A DNA stretch of 25,783 nucleotides from JANRIC01 sp033765345 (GTDB taxonomy: Bacteria > Bacteroidota > Bacteroidia > Cytophagales > Microscillaceae), in assembly GCA_033765345.1 (NCBI GenBank), contig JANRIC010000028.1, positions 1 to 25,783 on the forward strand. The letters run 5' to 3'. Shown here piece after piece: positions 15,218-23,422 of the stretch. A program made the position numbers and the translations under genes. The stretch's first letter is position 1. Every line of letters begins with the position of its first letter. The notes below the pieces were generated by a model, which was not told the DNA's origin, ran no database searches, and saw only the letters and a program-made list of their open reading frames with translations.

Positions 15218-16267
15218 TCATTTTAAGCTTTGAATCCATTCACGAATCAAAGCAACACCTTCTTGGTGGATCAGTTGTCGCCCCAGCTCAGGCATCATCA
15301 CACCAGGGTCGTGCGAATTCATCCGGTAGAGCAAAATAGAAGCGTCGGGGTTGCCGGGTACAATGTCAAAATTCAGCCCTCCTGAGCCTCTGCCAGCAGC
15401 CACAGGGGTTTTTTGAATGCCCAAAGCAGTAGGGTTTTCTTCGTGAACCTGTAGAAATAAGCCGGAGGTATTGGCCGGACCGTCCGGGCGATGGCAGTGG
15501 GCGCAATTAATATCCAGATAAGCCCTTGCACGGCTGTTGAGGTCGCCGGACTGAGGGTCATTCCAAACGGGTACACGAGGCACTTCTTTTAGATTTTCGG
15601 GCAGACCCACAAGCATTCCCCTCGATTTCCACTTCTGCAATTGATTCGATACGCCGTCTGCGTAGGTCATCTCTCCGTGCAGTTGACGTGCCGAGGGTCC
15701 GATCGGACTTAGTTTTTCCTTTCGGTTGTGGCAGCCCTTGCACTGATTCATATTGGGTATTACATAATTTATACCTTGTTTTTTGCCTTTGAGGTCTTTC
15801 CATTGGATAGGTTTTTCTGCTCCAGCTACTTCCAGATAGGCTTCAGTCTGGGTTTCATTCCAGACATAAGGCAGAGCAAGCCAACTTTTTTCTTCGTGTA
15901 TGAGCAGACGGGTCTCAAGCAAAGTTCGCCCTTTGGATTCATCTCTAAAATCGTGGGTATAATAAAAAGTCTTGACGAGGATCGTTCCTACCGGAAAATC
16001 AAACACTTCTGTGTCGTTATAATTCACTACAGTTCCTGGGGGCAATTTGACAAAACGAAGCTTGCCAGCATAATCTGAAAAAAGTGGGGTATTGAGTTCG
16101 TAAGGAATCACGCCTTCGGAAGGTCTCATTTCCATAAGATTTCCGGTGAATAAACCATACTCCGATAATTTTGCTTTGGGTGCAAAATTGGCTGTGGGCT
16201 GTTGTTGGCTGGACATCAGCACCAACAGCCCAAATATTGAGAATACAAATACCAACAAATACTTCAT
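15218..16267 (-). CDS. SO2930-family diheme c-type cytochrome (TIGR03806-like)
   Basis: A 349-residue exported cytochrome. The N-terminus is a hydrophobic signal (residues 2 to about 20, KYLLVFVFSIFGLLVLMSS). Two covalent heme-attachment motifs are visible: CKGCH at 176-180 and CAHCH at 255-259. Late Met residues (YRMNSHDPGVMMPELG) are candidate axial ligands. The N-terminal half (LSEYGLFTGNLMEMRPSEG, PYELNTPLFSDYAGKLRF) is the signature of the SO2930/HNE_0200 family (TIGR03806), which occurs next to a parallel beta-helix protein of the TIGR03805 family, exactly as here (27 bp downstream of one). It probably acts in the periplasm; the electron-transfer partner and substrate are unknown. The ATG at 16267 was chosen over an in-frame TTG three codons upstream because it gives a compact signal peptide. 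Confidence 0.9.
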   Translation of the reverse strand: MKYLLVFVFSIFGLLVLMSSQQQPTANFAPKAKLSEYGLFTGNLMEMRPSEGVIPYELNTPLFSDYAGKLRFVKLPPGTVVNYNDTEVFDFPVGTILVKTFYYTHDFRDESKGRTLLETRLLIHEEKSWLALPYVWNETQTEAYLEVAGAEKPIQWKDLKGKKQGINYVIPNMNQCKGCHNRKEKLSPIGPSARQLHGEMTYADGVSNQLQKWKSRGMLVGLPENLKEVPRVPVWNDPQSGDLNSRARAYLDINCAHCHRPDGPANTSGLFLQVHEENPTALGIQKTPVAAGRGSGGLNFDIVPGNPDASILLYRMNSHDPGVMMPELGRQLIHQEGVALIREWIQSLK

Positions 16268-16293
16268 ATTCAGCAATTAACGCTTAGTTTTTT

Positions 16294-17523
16294 TTATTCT
16301 GTTCCTGCATTACTCAATTTAGGTGCTTCGATATTACTGAGTGTGCAATCATAAGGTTTTAGGTCTCGGCTTACATTTTTAAAATCATTTTCAGCATCCA
16401 AATTGGCAAAAGTAGCATTTTGATTGTTGCGAATGCAGATTTTGAATTCTGGTTTGATGCTACCATCAGTGTTGCGGGTGGCCGGGTCAATGATTCCATC
16501 ATAAACAATATCAGGTACATCCGTGCCAAATTTTAGCTTAAAACGGTAGAGCTTGCCGATACGTCCTTTCATAGTGGGGCGTACGGCTTCGCGCTGATAC
16601 ACATTATCGTGAATGTTTATTCCAGTGGGGAAGGGATAATATAGGCTATCTTTGATGGGGTTTTCAGTCATAAAATAACTGATGATCGAGGTATTGGCTG
16701 TGATATTATTGCTGATTTTGTTATTAAATATTTCTACCTGATTGGTCGCCAAGATCATAATTCCAGTTCCTGGTGGTACAGATGCGACGATATTGCCTTT
16801 GGGTGCAAAGTTTTCATAATTATTTTCCCGAAGTACATTATTAAAAACCCTCACATTTCCTCCTTTTTTCTGCACCAAATCCGGCAGATCAAATACTAGG
16901 ATTCCACCAGTATTGTTGTAAGCTTCGTTGTTATGAACATCTGCAAAAAGGGAGTTTTCAATTTCAATGCCTGCTACATTGAGGTAGGCTTTGGAATTAC
17001 GCACAATAATATTTTTGGATTGCCCCACATAAATTCCTGCGTCAGAAGCTCCCGTAGCCACACAAGCATCGATGAGTACATTTTGGCAACTTACAGGATA
17101 AAGCCCATAGGCCCCGTTGTTTTTGTCGGGTTTCCCAGTCCACTCCACCTTGACATTTTTAAAGGTAATTCCATCAATATTCATTGTTTTGATGCAATCA
17201 CCCTTAGCATCCTGGATGGTGAGATCACGAATAATAATATTTTTGCCATTGCTTACCCGCAGTCCTTCGGCACCGTCTACTTGACCTTTAAAAGAAAGGA
17301 TCGTTTTATCCATGCCTTTTCCCTGGATAATGAGGTCGTTTTTGGATTCTATGGACAATCCCCGGGTCAGTTGGAAAGTACCTTCCTCGATATCAATGGT
17401 TTGGCCGTCCTCAACCATAATCATTTGGGTTTGAAGCTTTTTCTGCACATCTTCCTGGGCGTGTAGCGCAGAACTAAGACAAATTAAAAGACAAACAAAA
17501 AGTTTACATATAATATTTCTCAT
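16294..17523 (-). CDS. Parallel beta-helix repeat protein (TIGR03805-like)
   Basis: A 409-residue exported protein with a signal peptide (residues 1 to about 23, RNIICKLFVCLLICLSSALH, ending AQ). The mature protein has the stacked repeats of a right-handed parallel beta-helix: GLRVSNGKNIIIRDLTIQDA, ASDAGIYVGQSKNIIVRNS, VAGIEIENSLFADVHNNEAY, NTGGILVFDLPDL and GTGIMILATNQVEIFNNKIS, at about 75-290. Members of this family (TIGR03805) occur in conserved pairs with the diheme cytochrome that follows it here. The reaction is unknown; polysaccharide binding or cleavage is suggested only by the fold. An upstream in-frame TTG at 17556 is part of the TATCTTTG promoter element, so the ATG at 17523 is the credible start. 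Confidence 0.9.
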   Translation of the reverse strand: MRNIICKLFVCLLICLSSALHAQEDVQKKLQTQMIMVEDGQTIDIEEGTFQLTRGLSIESKNDLIIQGKGMDKTILSFKGQVDGAEGLRVSNGKNIIIRDLTIQDAKGDCIKTMNIDGITFKNVKVEWTGKPDKNNGAYGLYPVSCQNVLIDACVATGASDAGIYVGQSKNIIVRNSKAYLNVAGIEIENSLFADVHNNEAYNNTGGILVFDLPDLVQKKGGNVRVFNNVLRENNYENFAPKGNIVASVPPGTGIMILATNQVEIFNNKISNNITANTSIISYFMTENPIKDSLYYPFPTGINIHDNVYQREAVRPTMKGRIGKLYRFKLKFGTDVPDIVYDGIIDPATRNTDGSIKPEFKICIRNNQNATFANLDAENDFKNVSRDLKPYDCTLSNIEAPKLSNAGTE

Positions 17524-17553
17524 AGGTTTTCGCTTGTAATTATTAAACTTATT

Positions 17554-17561
17554 CAAAGATA
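17554..17561 (-). promoter_or_regulatory. Bacteroidota -7 element (TATCTTTG) for the beta-helix/cytochrome pair
   Basis: On the minus strand, TATCTTTG matches TAnnTTTG exactly and ends 30 bp upstream of the ATG at 17523. This predicts a short 5' leader of about 25 nt. No well-placed -33 TTTG is visible upstream. The element excludes the in-frame TTG at 17556 as a translation start. Confidence 0.55.
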
Positions 17562-17669
17562 ATTACAAAATACAGGATTATATAGTGGCGTTTAAATAAT
17601 TTTTCTTTTATCCTCTACGATCTTAGTTCCCTGGAAATCGAGGGATAAGGCTTTTTATTTTTTTTTTTA

Positions 17670-17706
17670 AACCTTGTTAGTCGTCCAAACGATTCTAACA
17701 ATGGTT
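17670..17706. other. Imperfect intergenic hairpin next to a T-tract
   Basis: Arms AACC-TTGTTAG-TCGT (17670-17684) and ACGA-TT-CTAACAA-T-GGTT (17689-17706) pair through 15 bp, with a CCAA loop, one 2-nt bulge and one 1-nt bulge. A run of eleven or more T's lies directly upstream on the plus strand. Because the T's precede rather than follow the stem on the plus strand (and become A's on the minus strand), it is not a normal intrinsic terminator in either direction. Adjacent, 17739-17747 and 17751-17759 form a second 9-nt stem (one mismatch) with a GGC loop. Confidence 0.6.
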
Positions 17707-17963
17707 AAGGTTCTTAAATTTTCCTTGTGAGAATGTCTTAAACCTTCGGCGAAGATTTATTAATGAATAAAATACTTATACTCAAACCGAAGTGGTTTTC
17801 CGAGATTTTAGCTTTTAAATCATTAATAATCAAGCTAATCAATCAAGAAAATCAGGCAAATCACTTCAATCTGGGTATAAAAGGAATAATGAGTTTTTCA
17901 AGCATTCAAAGCTACAAGCCCTATGTTCGTTTCTTTGCACAAAACATGGCTTTCAAGCAAATA

Positions 17964-17997
17964 TTGCCTTATTTTCTCCCCAAATACATTATCTTTG
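17964..17997 (+). promoter_or_regulatory. Candidate mnmG promoter
   Basis: TATCTTTG at 17990-17997 matches the Bacteroidota -7 consensus. A TTG at 17964-17966 lies 23 bp upstream, at the long end of the accepted spacing. Initiation near 18004 would give a leader of about 64 nt. A second exact -7 match, TATTTTTG at 18033-18040, is closer to the gene but lacks a -33 element. Confidence 0.45.
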
Positions 17998-18067
17998 CTT
18001 GATATAGCAAAAATATAAGGCCAAAAAGACTTTATTTTTGTTATCTTATCTATAAAAGACTGATACA

Positions 18068-19930
18068 ATGTTTCCAGAATATGATGTAATCGTGGTGGGA
18101 GCCGGCCACGCCGGTTGTGAAGCAGCTTCGGCAGCGGCAAATCTGGGCTCCAAAGTTTTACTGATCACCATGGATATGCACAAAATCGCCCAAATGTCCT
18201 GCAATCCGGCTATGGGCGGTGTAGCTAAAGGGCAGATCGTCCGTGAGATAGACGCTTTGGGCGGCATGAGTGGTATTATCAGCGACCTGACCATGATCCA
18301 GTTTCGAATGCTTAATCGCTCCAAAGGAGCCGCAATGTGGAGTCCACGATGCCAAAGTGACCGCATGCGCTTTGCCGAAGAATGGCGATTGGCTCTTGAG
18401 CGCAATCCCAACGTGGATTTCTGGCAAGAAATGGTCGTCGGCATTTTGATTGAGGAAGGACGAGCCTGCGGAGTAAAAACATCCTTAGGCATTGAGATTC
18501 GCGCCAAATCAGTGGTACTTACCAGCGGCACTTTTATGAATGGGGTCATTCACATCGGTGAAAAACAATTCGGAGGCGGACGCGCAGGCGAAAGAGCTGC
18601 ACTAGGCATTACCGAACAATTGGTGGCTTTGGGCTTCGAAGCTGGTCGTATGAAAACCGGAACACCTCCCCGTGTAGACGGACGCTCCATAGATTATTCC
18701 AAAATGGAAGAACAACCTGGCGATGAAATACCCGGTAAATTTTCTTTTACCGATACCCCCCCACTCAAAAATCAGCGCAGTTGCCACATTACCTATACCA
18801 ATCCGACAGTACACCAGATTCTGGAGACCGGGTTTGAAAAATCACCCATGTTCCAGGGGCGCATCAAAGGTCTGGGACCAAGGTATTGCCCCTCGATCGA
18901 GGATAAAATCAATCGTTTTGCTGAAAGAAGCCGTCACCAGATTTTTGTCGAGCCTGAAGGCTGGGATACCGTAGAGGTCTATGTCAATGGTTTTTCTACA
19001 TCTTTGCCCGAAGACGTACAATATAAAGCTCTCCGAAATATTCCCGGATTTGAAAATGCCAAAATGTTTCGCCCAGGATATGCCATTGAGTATGATTATT
19101 TCCCGCCTACTCAACTAAAACTTACCCTGGAAACCAAATTGACGGAAAATCTCTTTTTTGCCGGACAAATCAACGGAACTACAGGCTACGAAGAAGCTGC
19201 CTGTCAGGGACTGATGGCCGGTATCAATGCACATCTTAAGGTGAAAGAGAAAGAACCCTTTGTACTTCAAAGATCTGATGCATACATAGGCGTATTGATT
19301 GATGACCTCATCAATAAAGGCACCGAAGAACCTTACCGTATGTTTACTTCTCGTGCCGAATACCGAATTCTACTCCGGCAAGATAATGCCGATATCCGCC
19401 TGACTCCAATCGGCTATAAATTAGGTCTGGCTTCCGAAGAACGAATGCAGCGGGTATCTCAAAAAATACAAGATACCGAAAAACTCATCCAGGAGCTCAA
19501 AACCATCAAAGTCAAACCTCAAATAATCAATGAAGGATTGACTTCCCTAGGTACGGCTTCCATTCGTGAAAAAGCCTTTTTAGCCGATCTCCTCAAAAGA
19601 CCCGAAATCACCATAGGAAATTTCCGGCAAATTCACGGCGAACTGGATGCCCTCCTTTCTGCCTATAATTCGGAAGTCACAGAGCAGGTAGAAATTAACG
19701 TCAAATATGAAAGCTATATCGACCGAGAGCAAAAAATGGCACTTAAACTTTCTGAGTTGGAGTATGTCAAAATCCCCCAAGACTTTGATTTTGCCCAGTT
19801 AAAAGCCATTTCTAAGGAAAGTATCGAGAAATTTAACCGCATACGCCCCAAAACCATCGGGCAAGCATCCCGCATCAGTGGTATCCGCCCTTCAGATATA
19901 TCGATCTTGTTGGTGTTTTTGGGAAGATAA
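18068..19930 (+). CDS. mnmG: tRNA uridine-5-carboxymethylaminomethyl(34) synthesis enzyme MnmG (GidA)
   Basis: A 620-residue MnmG, the family's usual length. With MnmE it installs the carboxymethylaminomethyl group on the wobble uridine of tRNAs using FAD, methylene-tetrahydrofolate and glycine or ammonium. The N-terminal FAD-binding Rossmann motif VVGAGHAGCEAA lies at residues 9-20, followed by QMSCNPAMGGVAKGQIVREI, which contains the conserved Cys. Other signatures are MKTGTPPRVDGRSIDY, GLGPRYCPSIEDKINRF, FAGQINGTTGYEEAACQGL, TSRAEYRILLRQDNAD (about residues 429-444) and the C-terminal tRNA/MnmE-binding helical domain ending GIRPSDISILLVFLGR. It appears monocistronic, with candidate Bacteroidota promoters upstream and a strong hairpin immediately downstream. 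No mnmE is in the window. Confidence 0.98.
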   Translation: MFPEYDVIVVGAGHAGCEAASAAANLGSKVLLITMDMHKIAQMSCNPAMGGVAKGQIVREIDALGGMSGIISDLTMIQFRMLNRSKGAAMWSPRCQSDRMRFAEEWRLALERNPNVDFWQEMVVGILIEEGRACGVKTSLGIEIRAKSVVLTSGTFMNGVIHIGEKQFGGGRAGERAALGITEQLVALGFEAGRMKTGTPPRVDGRSIDYSKMEEQPGDEIPGKFSFTDTPPLKNQRSCHITYTNPTVHQILETGFEKSPMFQGRIKGLGPRYCPSIEDKINRFAERSRHQIFVEPEGWDTVEVYVNGFSTSLPEDVQYKALRNIPGFENAKMFRPGYAIEYDYFPPTQLKLTLETKLTENLFFAGQINGTTGYEEAACQGLMAGINAHLKVKEKEPFVLQRSDAYIGVLIDDLINKGTEEPYRMFTSRAEYRILLRQDNADIRLTPIGYKLGLASEERMQRVSQKIQDTEKLIQELKTIKVKPQIINEGLTSLGTASIREKAFLADLLKRPEITIGNFRQIHGELDALLSAYNSEVTEQVEINVKYESYIDREQKMALKLSELEYVKIPQDFDFAQLKAISKESIEKFNRIRPKTIGQASRISGIRPSDISILLVFLGR

Positions 19931-19939
19931 TCTAAAAAT

Positions 19940-19980
19940 AAGAAGATTTTCCAAATCCCGAAAATTTGGAAAATCTTCTT
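19940..19980 (+). terminator. Perfect 17-bp hairpin downstream of mnmG
   Basis: An inverted repeat with 17-nt arms (19940-19956 and 19964-19980), perfectly complementary, with the 7-nt loop cccgaaa. It begins 10 bp after the mnmG stop. The 3' arm and the bases that follow are U-rich (ATCTTCTTCTAAG) but not a pure U-run. Its position between mnmG and the convergent DUF4349 gene fits a terminator or an RNA-stabilising 3' structure. Confidence 0.75.
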
Positions 19981-20106
19981 CTAAGTAGTTGCCTATAATT
20001 AGTTTTTATTATATTATTTATTTTCATAATTAATTGATAATCAGATAATTATATTTTATTGTGGACTATCGACTAATTACTATGGACTACTGAATTGATA
20101 TTTACG

Positions 20107-21051
20107 CTATTCTCCTGTAGGTTTTTCTATGGTTACAATCTTCTTTCTCCATCTGAATTTTCGGATCATATAAATCACCGCAATAATCAAAACCAACAGC
20201 GGCCATACGTTTACCAGTCCGATCAAAACAGCCAGAATTCCTTCCCAACCATTATAAAATCCACTAGCTAACTCTGAAAAGAAAGTTTTTTCAGGATATA
20301 CATACGACTCATTGGCTTCATACATTTCTATAGTAATGGTGCTGTATCGAGTTTGGTCACTGAGATACTTCAAACGACCTTCCTGCGCCTCGATTTCCTC
20401 ACGAATTTGTCGTATTTGATTTTCTACTTGCAGGATTTCCTCGATTGTTTTGGCCTGTTGTAAGATTTCCAGATAGCGTTCTTCAACTTTTTTCTTAGTT
20501 TTAAGTCTTGCCTGAATATCCACAAAGGCCTCCGTTACATCCTGCGCCTGGATGTCTTTTTGCACCAAATCTACCGATTCTTTGAGTACATCTTCCATCA
20601 AAGCCTCAAAAGAACGTACCTCTACCCGCATCACGAGGGTGGTACTCATATAAGCACCCGACCTTTGCTGATTGGCAGAAGCTATGTAGGCATCATATTT
20701 CCGGAAAGCTTGCTGGATGTTGAGCATACTTTTTTCAAGGTTTTTTACCTCGAAGCGCAGGTTGGCGGTTTTGATAATTTTGAGTGATTTTTTATTGTCT
20801 TTGGGGACTTGCTGCACGGGGATTACCTGAAACTCGGGGTTCACGGGCGGTGCAGGGGGATCTTCCTGAGTATGTTTGATTTCTTCTTCACCTTGCGTGG
20901 GGACTTCTTCTTTCTGTATAGCGTCCTGGGTGGGCTGCTGAGTCACAGATATTTCCTCCGAAGGGGTCGCTTCAGTTGCAGAATCACCACCACTACAGGC
21001 AGCCAGGCTGATTAATAATCCAAATAGATAATTTTTAATCTTAAAATTCAT
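20107..21051 (-). CDS. DUF4349 domain-containing lipoprotein
   Basis: A 314-residue lipoprotein. The N-terminal signal MNFKIKNYLFGLLISLAAC ends in a lipobox with Cys19, then SGGD. Residues about 20-90 form a low-complexity linker rich in Glu, Gln, Thr and Pro. The DUF4349 domain (PF14257) follows at about 90-297: KIIKTANLRFEVKNLEKSM, a segment with ASANQQRSGAYMSTTLVMRV, the VQKDIQAQDVTEAFVDIQAR motif and a coiled coil (about 185-240) ending RYSTITIEMYE. A C-terminal transmembrane helix is followed by basic residues (RKFRWRKKI), so the protein may be attached at both ends. The molecular function of DUF4349 is unknown. The start was set at the ATG at 21051; an upstream in-frame TTG is unnecessary. 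Confidence 0.88.
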   Translation of the reverse strand: MNFKIKNYLFGLLISLAACSGGDSATEATPSEEISVTQQPTQDAIQKEEVPTQGEEEIKHTQEDPPAPPVNPEFQVIPVQQVPKDNKKSLKIIKTANLRFEVKNLEKSMLNIQQAFRKYDAYIASANQQRSGAYMSTTLVMRVEVRSFEALMEDVLKESVDLVQKDIQAQDVTEAFVDIQARLKTKKKVEERYLEILQQAKTIEEILQVENQIRQIREEIEAQEGRLKYLSDQTRYSTITIEMYEANESYVYPEKTFFSELASGFYNGWEGILAVLIGLVNVWPLLVLIIAVIYMIRKFRWRKKIVTIEKPTGE

Positions 21052-21114
21052 GGGTTTCAAGTTTTTTTAGGGAAATACCAGAAGTGAATCATTTTATTAC
21101 GGGGAATGTAAGAA

Positions 21115-21182
21115 TAATTTTGCACAAAGAGATGGTTTTAGCGGAATCAAGCCATAAAATTCAATGAAATTTATTATTTTTG
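21115..21182 (+). promoter_or_regulatory. Candidate promoter elements upstream of the archaemetzincin gene
   Basis: Two exact TAnnTTTG -7 matches lie in this interval: TAATTTTG at 21115-21122 and TATTTTTG at 21175-21182. The second is 31 bp upstream of the TTG start and would give a leader of about 25 nt, consistent with that start. Neither has a convincing TTTG at the right distance. Confidence 0.4.
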
Positions 21183-21213
21183 GTAAAGTTTAAGGTTTGT
21201 AAATAAAATTGAA

Positions 21214-22227
21214 TTGAATAAATATCTGTTTCTAGGAATAACTCTGCTCCTTATCTCCTGCCAAAAAAAACAGGAAAACCCTATTCTCACCCATATAAAA
21301 GTCCAAAAAATCATACAAACCATCAAAATCCCCAAAAACTCCTTTCTCCATCAAAAAATCAAAGAGCCTGAACCAGGTGACTGGACCTTCGGACATAAAG
21401 AAGAAGGACAACCCTTTCACGATTATATTCAAATTAATCCCGTAAGAGGCCACCGAGAGCGGAATAAAATTTATCTTTTACCACTCGGTCATTTTGATCC
21501 AACCGAGCAAAAACTCCTGAATTCTTGTGCAAAATACCTTAAAGTCTATTTTGGTATGGAGGTAATCGTACAGAAAGAAACCGATATAGCCCAAATTCCC
21601 AATAGTGCCCGCCGATATCGACAAGAAAACGGACTAACTTGGGAGCAAATCCTGACTAAATACGTGATGTATGAAATGCTTCTGCCTAAAATTCCTCAAG
21701 ATGCCATTGCGTATATGGCTGTGTCAAAATATGACTTATACCCCGAGGATAGTTGGAATTTTGTCTTTGGGCAAGCTTCCACCAGACAAAAAGTGGGCGT
21801 TTCCTCCTTTCAGCGATACATTACCCCAGATTGGCAAAAAGATGAAAAACAATTTCAGTTGGTATTGATGCGATTGATGAAAACCACCACGCACGAAATC
21901 GGACACATGCTCTCCATACTTCATTGTATATATTATGAATGCAATATGAACGGTAGTAATAGTTTGGAGGAATCTGACCGAAAGCCTGCTTATCTGTGCC
22001 CAATTTGTGTTTCCAAACTGAGTTGGAACCTCAATTATGATCTTCGAGAACGTTATAAAAATTTAGCTGCTTATTTCGAGAAAAATGATTTTGAAGTCGA
22101 ACAACAGTTTTGCATCAAATCAATCGCCTTTTTAGACAGTCTTCAAGCTCAATGTTCCCAACCCTGGACTCCTGCGCTTGAGTATGAATTATTTATCCAA
22201 GTACACGACCAAGCAATCAGAAAATAA
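21214..22227 (+). CDS. Archaemetzincin-type zinc metalloprotease lipoprotein
   Basis: A 337-residue predicted lipoprotein. The signal peptide MNKYLFLGITLLLISC has a lipobox Cys at residue 16. The catalytic region is HEIGHMLSILHC (227-238), with zinc ligands H227, H231 and H237 and catalytic E228. It is followed by C243-N-M245, 16 residues, and CPIC at 262-265. This matches the archaemetzincin signature HExxHxxGxxHC-x4-CxM-...-CPxC (PF07998, MEROPS M54), including the GSNSLEES and LCPIC blocks seen in AMZ proteins. The usual Gly of HExxHxxG is replaced by Ser234. The initiator is a TTG: no upstream ATG exists and downstream ATGs would remove the lipobox. It is probably an envelope-tethered peptidase; the substrate is unknown. 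It ends 6 bp from the convergent lpxB stop. Confidence 0.9.
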   Translation: MNKYLFLGITLLLISCQKKQENPILTHIKVQKIIQTIKIPKNSFLHQKIKEPEPGDWTFGHKEEGQPFHDYIQINPVRGHRERNKIYLLPLGHFDPTEQKLLNSCAKYLKVYFGMEVIVQKETDIAQIPNSARRYRQENGLTWEQILTKYVMYEMLLPKIPQDAIAYMAVSKYDLYPEDSWNFVFGQASTRQKVGVSSFQRYITPDWQKDEKQFQLVLMRLMKTTTHEIGHMLSILHCIYYECNMNGSNSLEESDRKPAYLCPICVSKLSWNLNYDLRERYKNLAAYFEKNDFEVEQQFCIKSIAFLDSLQAQCSQPWTPALEYELFIQVHDQAIRK

Positions 22228-22233
22228 AAGAGA

Positions 22234-23373
22234 CTATTGCATCAATTCGCTTTCTTTACCCTTCAAATACCGCCACATCAACTTTCCTGCCTTCTCAGAA
22301 GCCCCCGGCTCTCCCATTTTTAATTTTAGTTCAGCATAATCAGCCAGAATCTGCGACCTTTTTTCTCCTCCTCTAAGGATAGCTTGCAATTCGTTTTGAA
22401 GGCTGACCGGGTTAAAATCTTTCTGGATAAGCTCCCTAACTGCCTCTTTATCAGCCACCAGATTTACTAAAGAAATATAAGGCACTTTGATTAGCAACTT
22501 GCCTACCCAAAATGTCAATGCACTGGTTTTATAAACAACCACCTGAGGTACCCCAAAAAGAGCCGTTTCCAATGTAGCCGTCCCGGATGTAACCAATGCC
22601 GCCTCAGCCTGACTCAATAAATCATAGGTTTGATCATAAATGATAGATACGCTTTCAAGCCGGGCAAAAGGTTCATAAAATTCTTTGGGAAGATTGGATA
22701 CCCCTGCAATGACAAAATGATATGCCGGAAATTCTTTTCGGATAATGAGCATTTTATCCAGAATTTTGGTCACTTCTTGCTTACGACTACCAGGCAATAA
22801 AGCTATCAAAGGTTTTTCAAGTGGTAAATCATTTTCTTCTCTAAATTGCTTATTTGGACTGAATGCCTGTATTGCATCCAAAAGGGGGTTGCCTACATAA
22901 TCTACCCGATAATCAAAACCCTGATAAAAATCCACCTCAAAAGGAAAAATTACAAACATTTTATCCACATTGGCTTTGATTTTATAAGCTCTTTGGGTAT
23001 TCCATGCCCATACTTTAGGTGAAATATAATAATACACCGGAAACGAAAACCCTTGTTTTTTGATAAATTTAGCAATTCGCATGTTAAAAGCTGCATAATC
23101 CACCAAAATCACAGCATCCGGCTGATAATGAAGGATGTCTTCTTTACACTCCTTGATAAAACCGAATATCTTTCTAAGATTTGTGATTACTTCCCAAATC
23201 CCCATAAAAGCCGTTTCACGATAATGTTTTACCATAGTTCCTCCAACAGCCTGCATAGCATCTCCCCCCCAAAATCTGAATTCAGCTTGCTCATCCTCAT
23301 TTAAAAGGGATTTCATCAGATTTGAAGCATGTAAATCTCCGGAACGTTCCCCGGCAACAATATAATATCTCAT
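22234..23373 (-). CDS. lpxB: Lipid-A-disaccharide synthase LpxB
   Basis: A 379-residue GT19 glycosyltransferase, normal for the family. It condenses UDP-2,3-diacylglucosamine with lipid X to give the tetraacyl disaccharide 1-phosphate of lipid A, at the cytoplasmic face of the inner membrane. Visible signatures are YYIVAGERSGDLHASNLM at the N-terminus, VDYAAFNMRIAKF, YYISPKVWAWNTQRAYKI, FVIFPFEVDFY, VDYVGNPLLD, ALLPGSRKQEV and the nucleotide-sugar-binding region TSGTATLETALFGVPQVVVY. No other lpx gene is adjacent. It is transcribed away from hisF and separated from its start by about 106 bp, which holds oppositely oriented TAnnTTTG elements. Confidence 0.97.
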   Translation of the reverse strand: MRYYIVAGERSGDLHASNLMKSLLNEDEQAEFRFWGGDAMQAVGGTMVKHYRETAFMGIWEVITNLRKIFGFIKECKEDILHYQPDAVILVDYAAFNMRIAKFIKKQGFSFPVYYYISPKVWAWNTQRAYKIKANVDKMFVIFPFEVDFYQGFDYRVDYVGNPLLDAIQAFSPNKQFREENDLPLEKPLIALLPGSRKQEVTKILDKMLIIRKEFPAYHFVIAGVSNLPKEFYEPFARLESVSIIYDQTYDLLSQAEAALVTSGTATLETALFGVPQVVVYKTSALTFWVGKLLIKVPYISLVNLVADKEAVRELIQKDFNPVSLQNELQAILRGGEKRSQILADYAELKLKMGEPGASEKAGKLMWRYLKGKESELMQ

Positions 23374-23422
23374 AGGTTTATCAGCTAAGAAGCGGCAATT
23401 TAAAAAGGTTAGGATTAAGACC

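Larger units (their letters stand above)
17524..18067. other. 544-bp intergenic region between the beta-helix gene and mnmG
   Basis: AT-rich region between two divergently transcribed genes. It contains the beta-helix promoter, a long T-tract (about 17652-17668), an imperfect hairpin (17670-17706), a smaller stem (17739-17759) and two candidate mnmG promoters. An 79-codon ORF at 17763-18002 has no recognisable features, covers the promoter region, and is probably fortuitous. No tRNA or known ncRNA was recognised. Confidence 0.6.

Noticed and set aside
15195..15239. Possible bidirectional terminator between the small secreted protein and cytochrome genes
   Set aside because: The pairing tcaaagc/gctttga has only a 7-bp stem and a loop of about 20 nt without a U-run, which is too weak to call.
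17763..18002. 79-codon plus-strand ORF upstream of mnmG
   Set aside because: AT-rich, no recognisable family, and it overlaps the best candidate mnmG promoter. Probably fortuitous.
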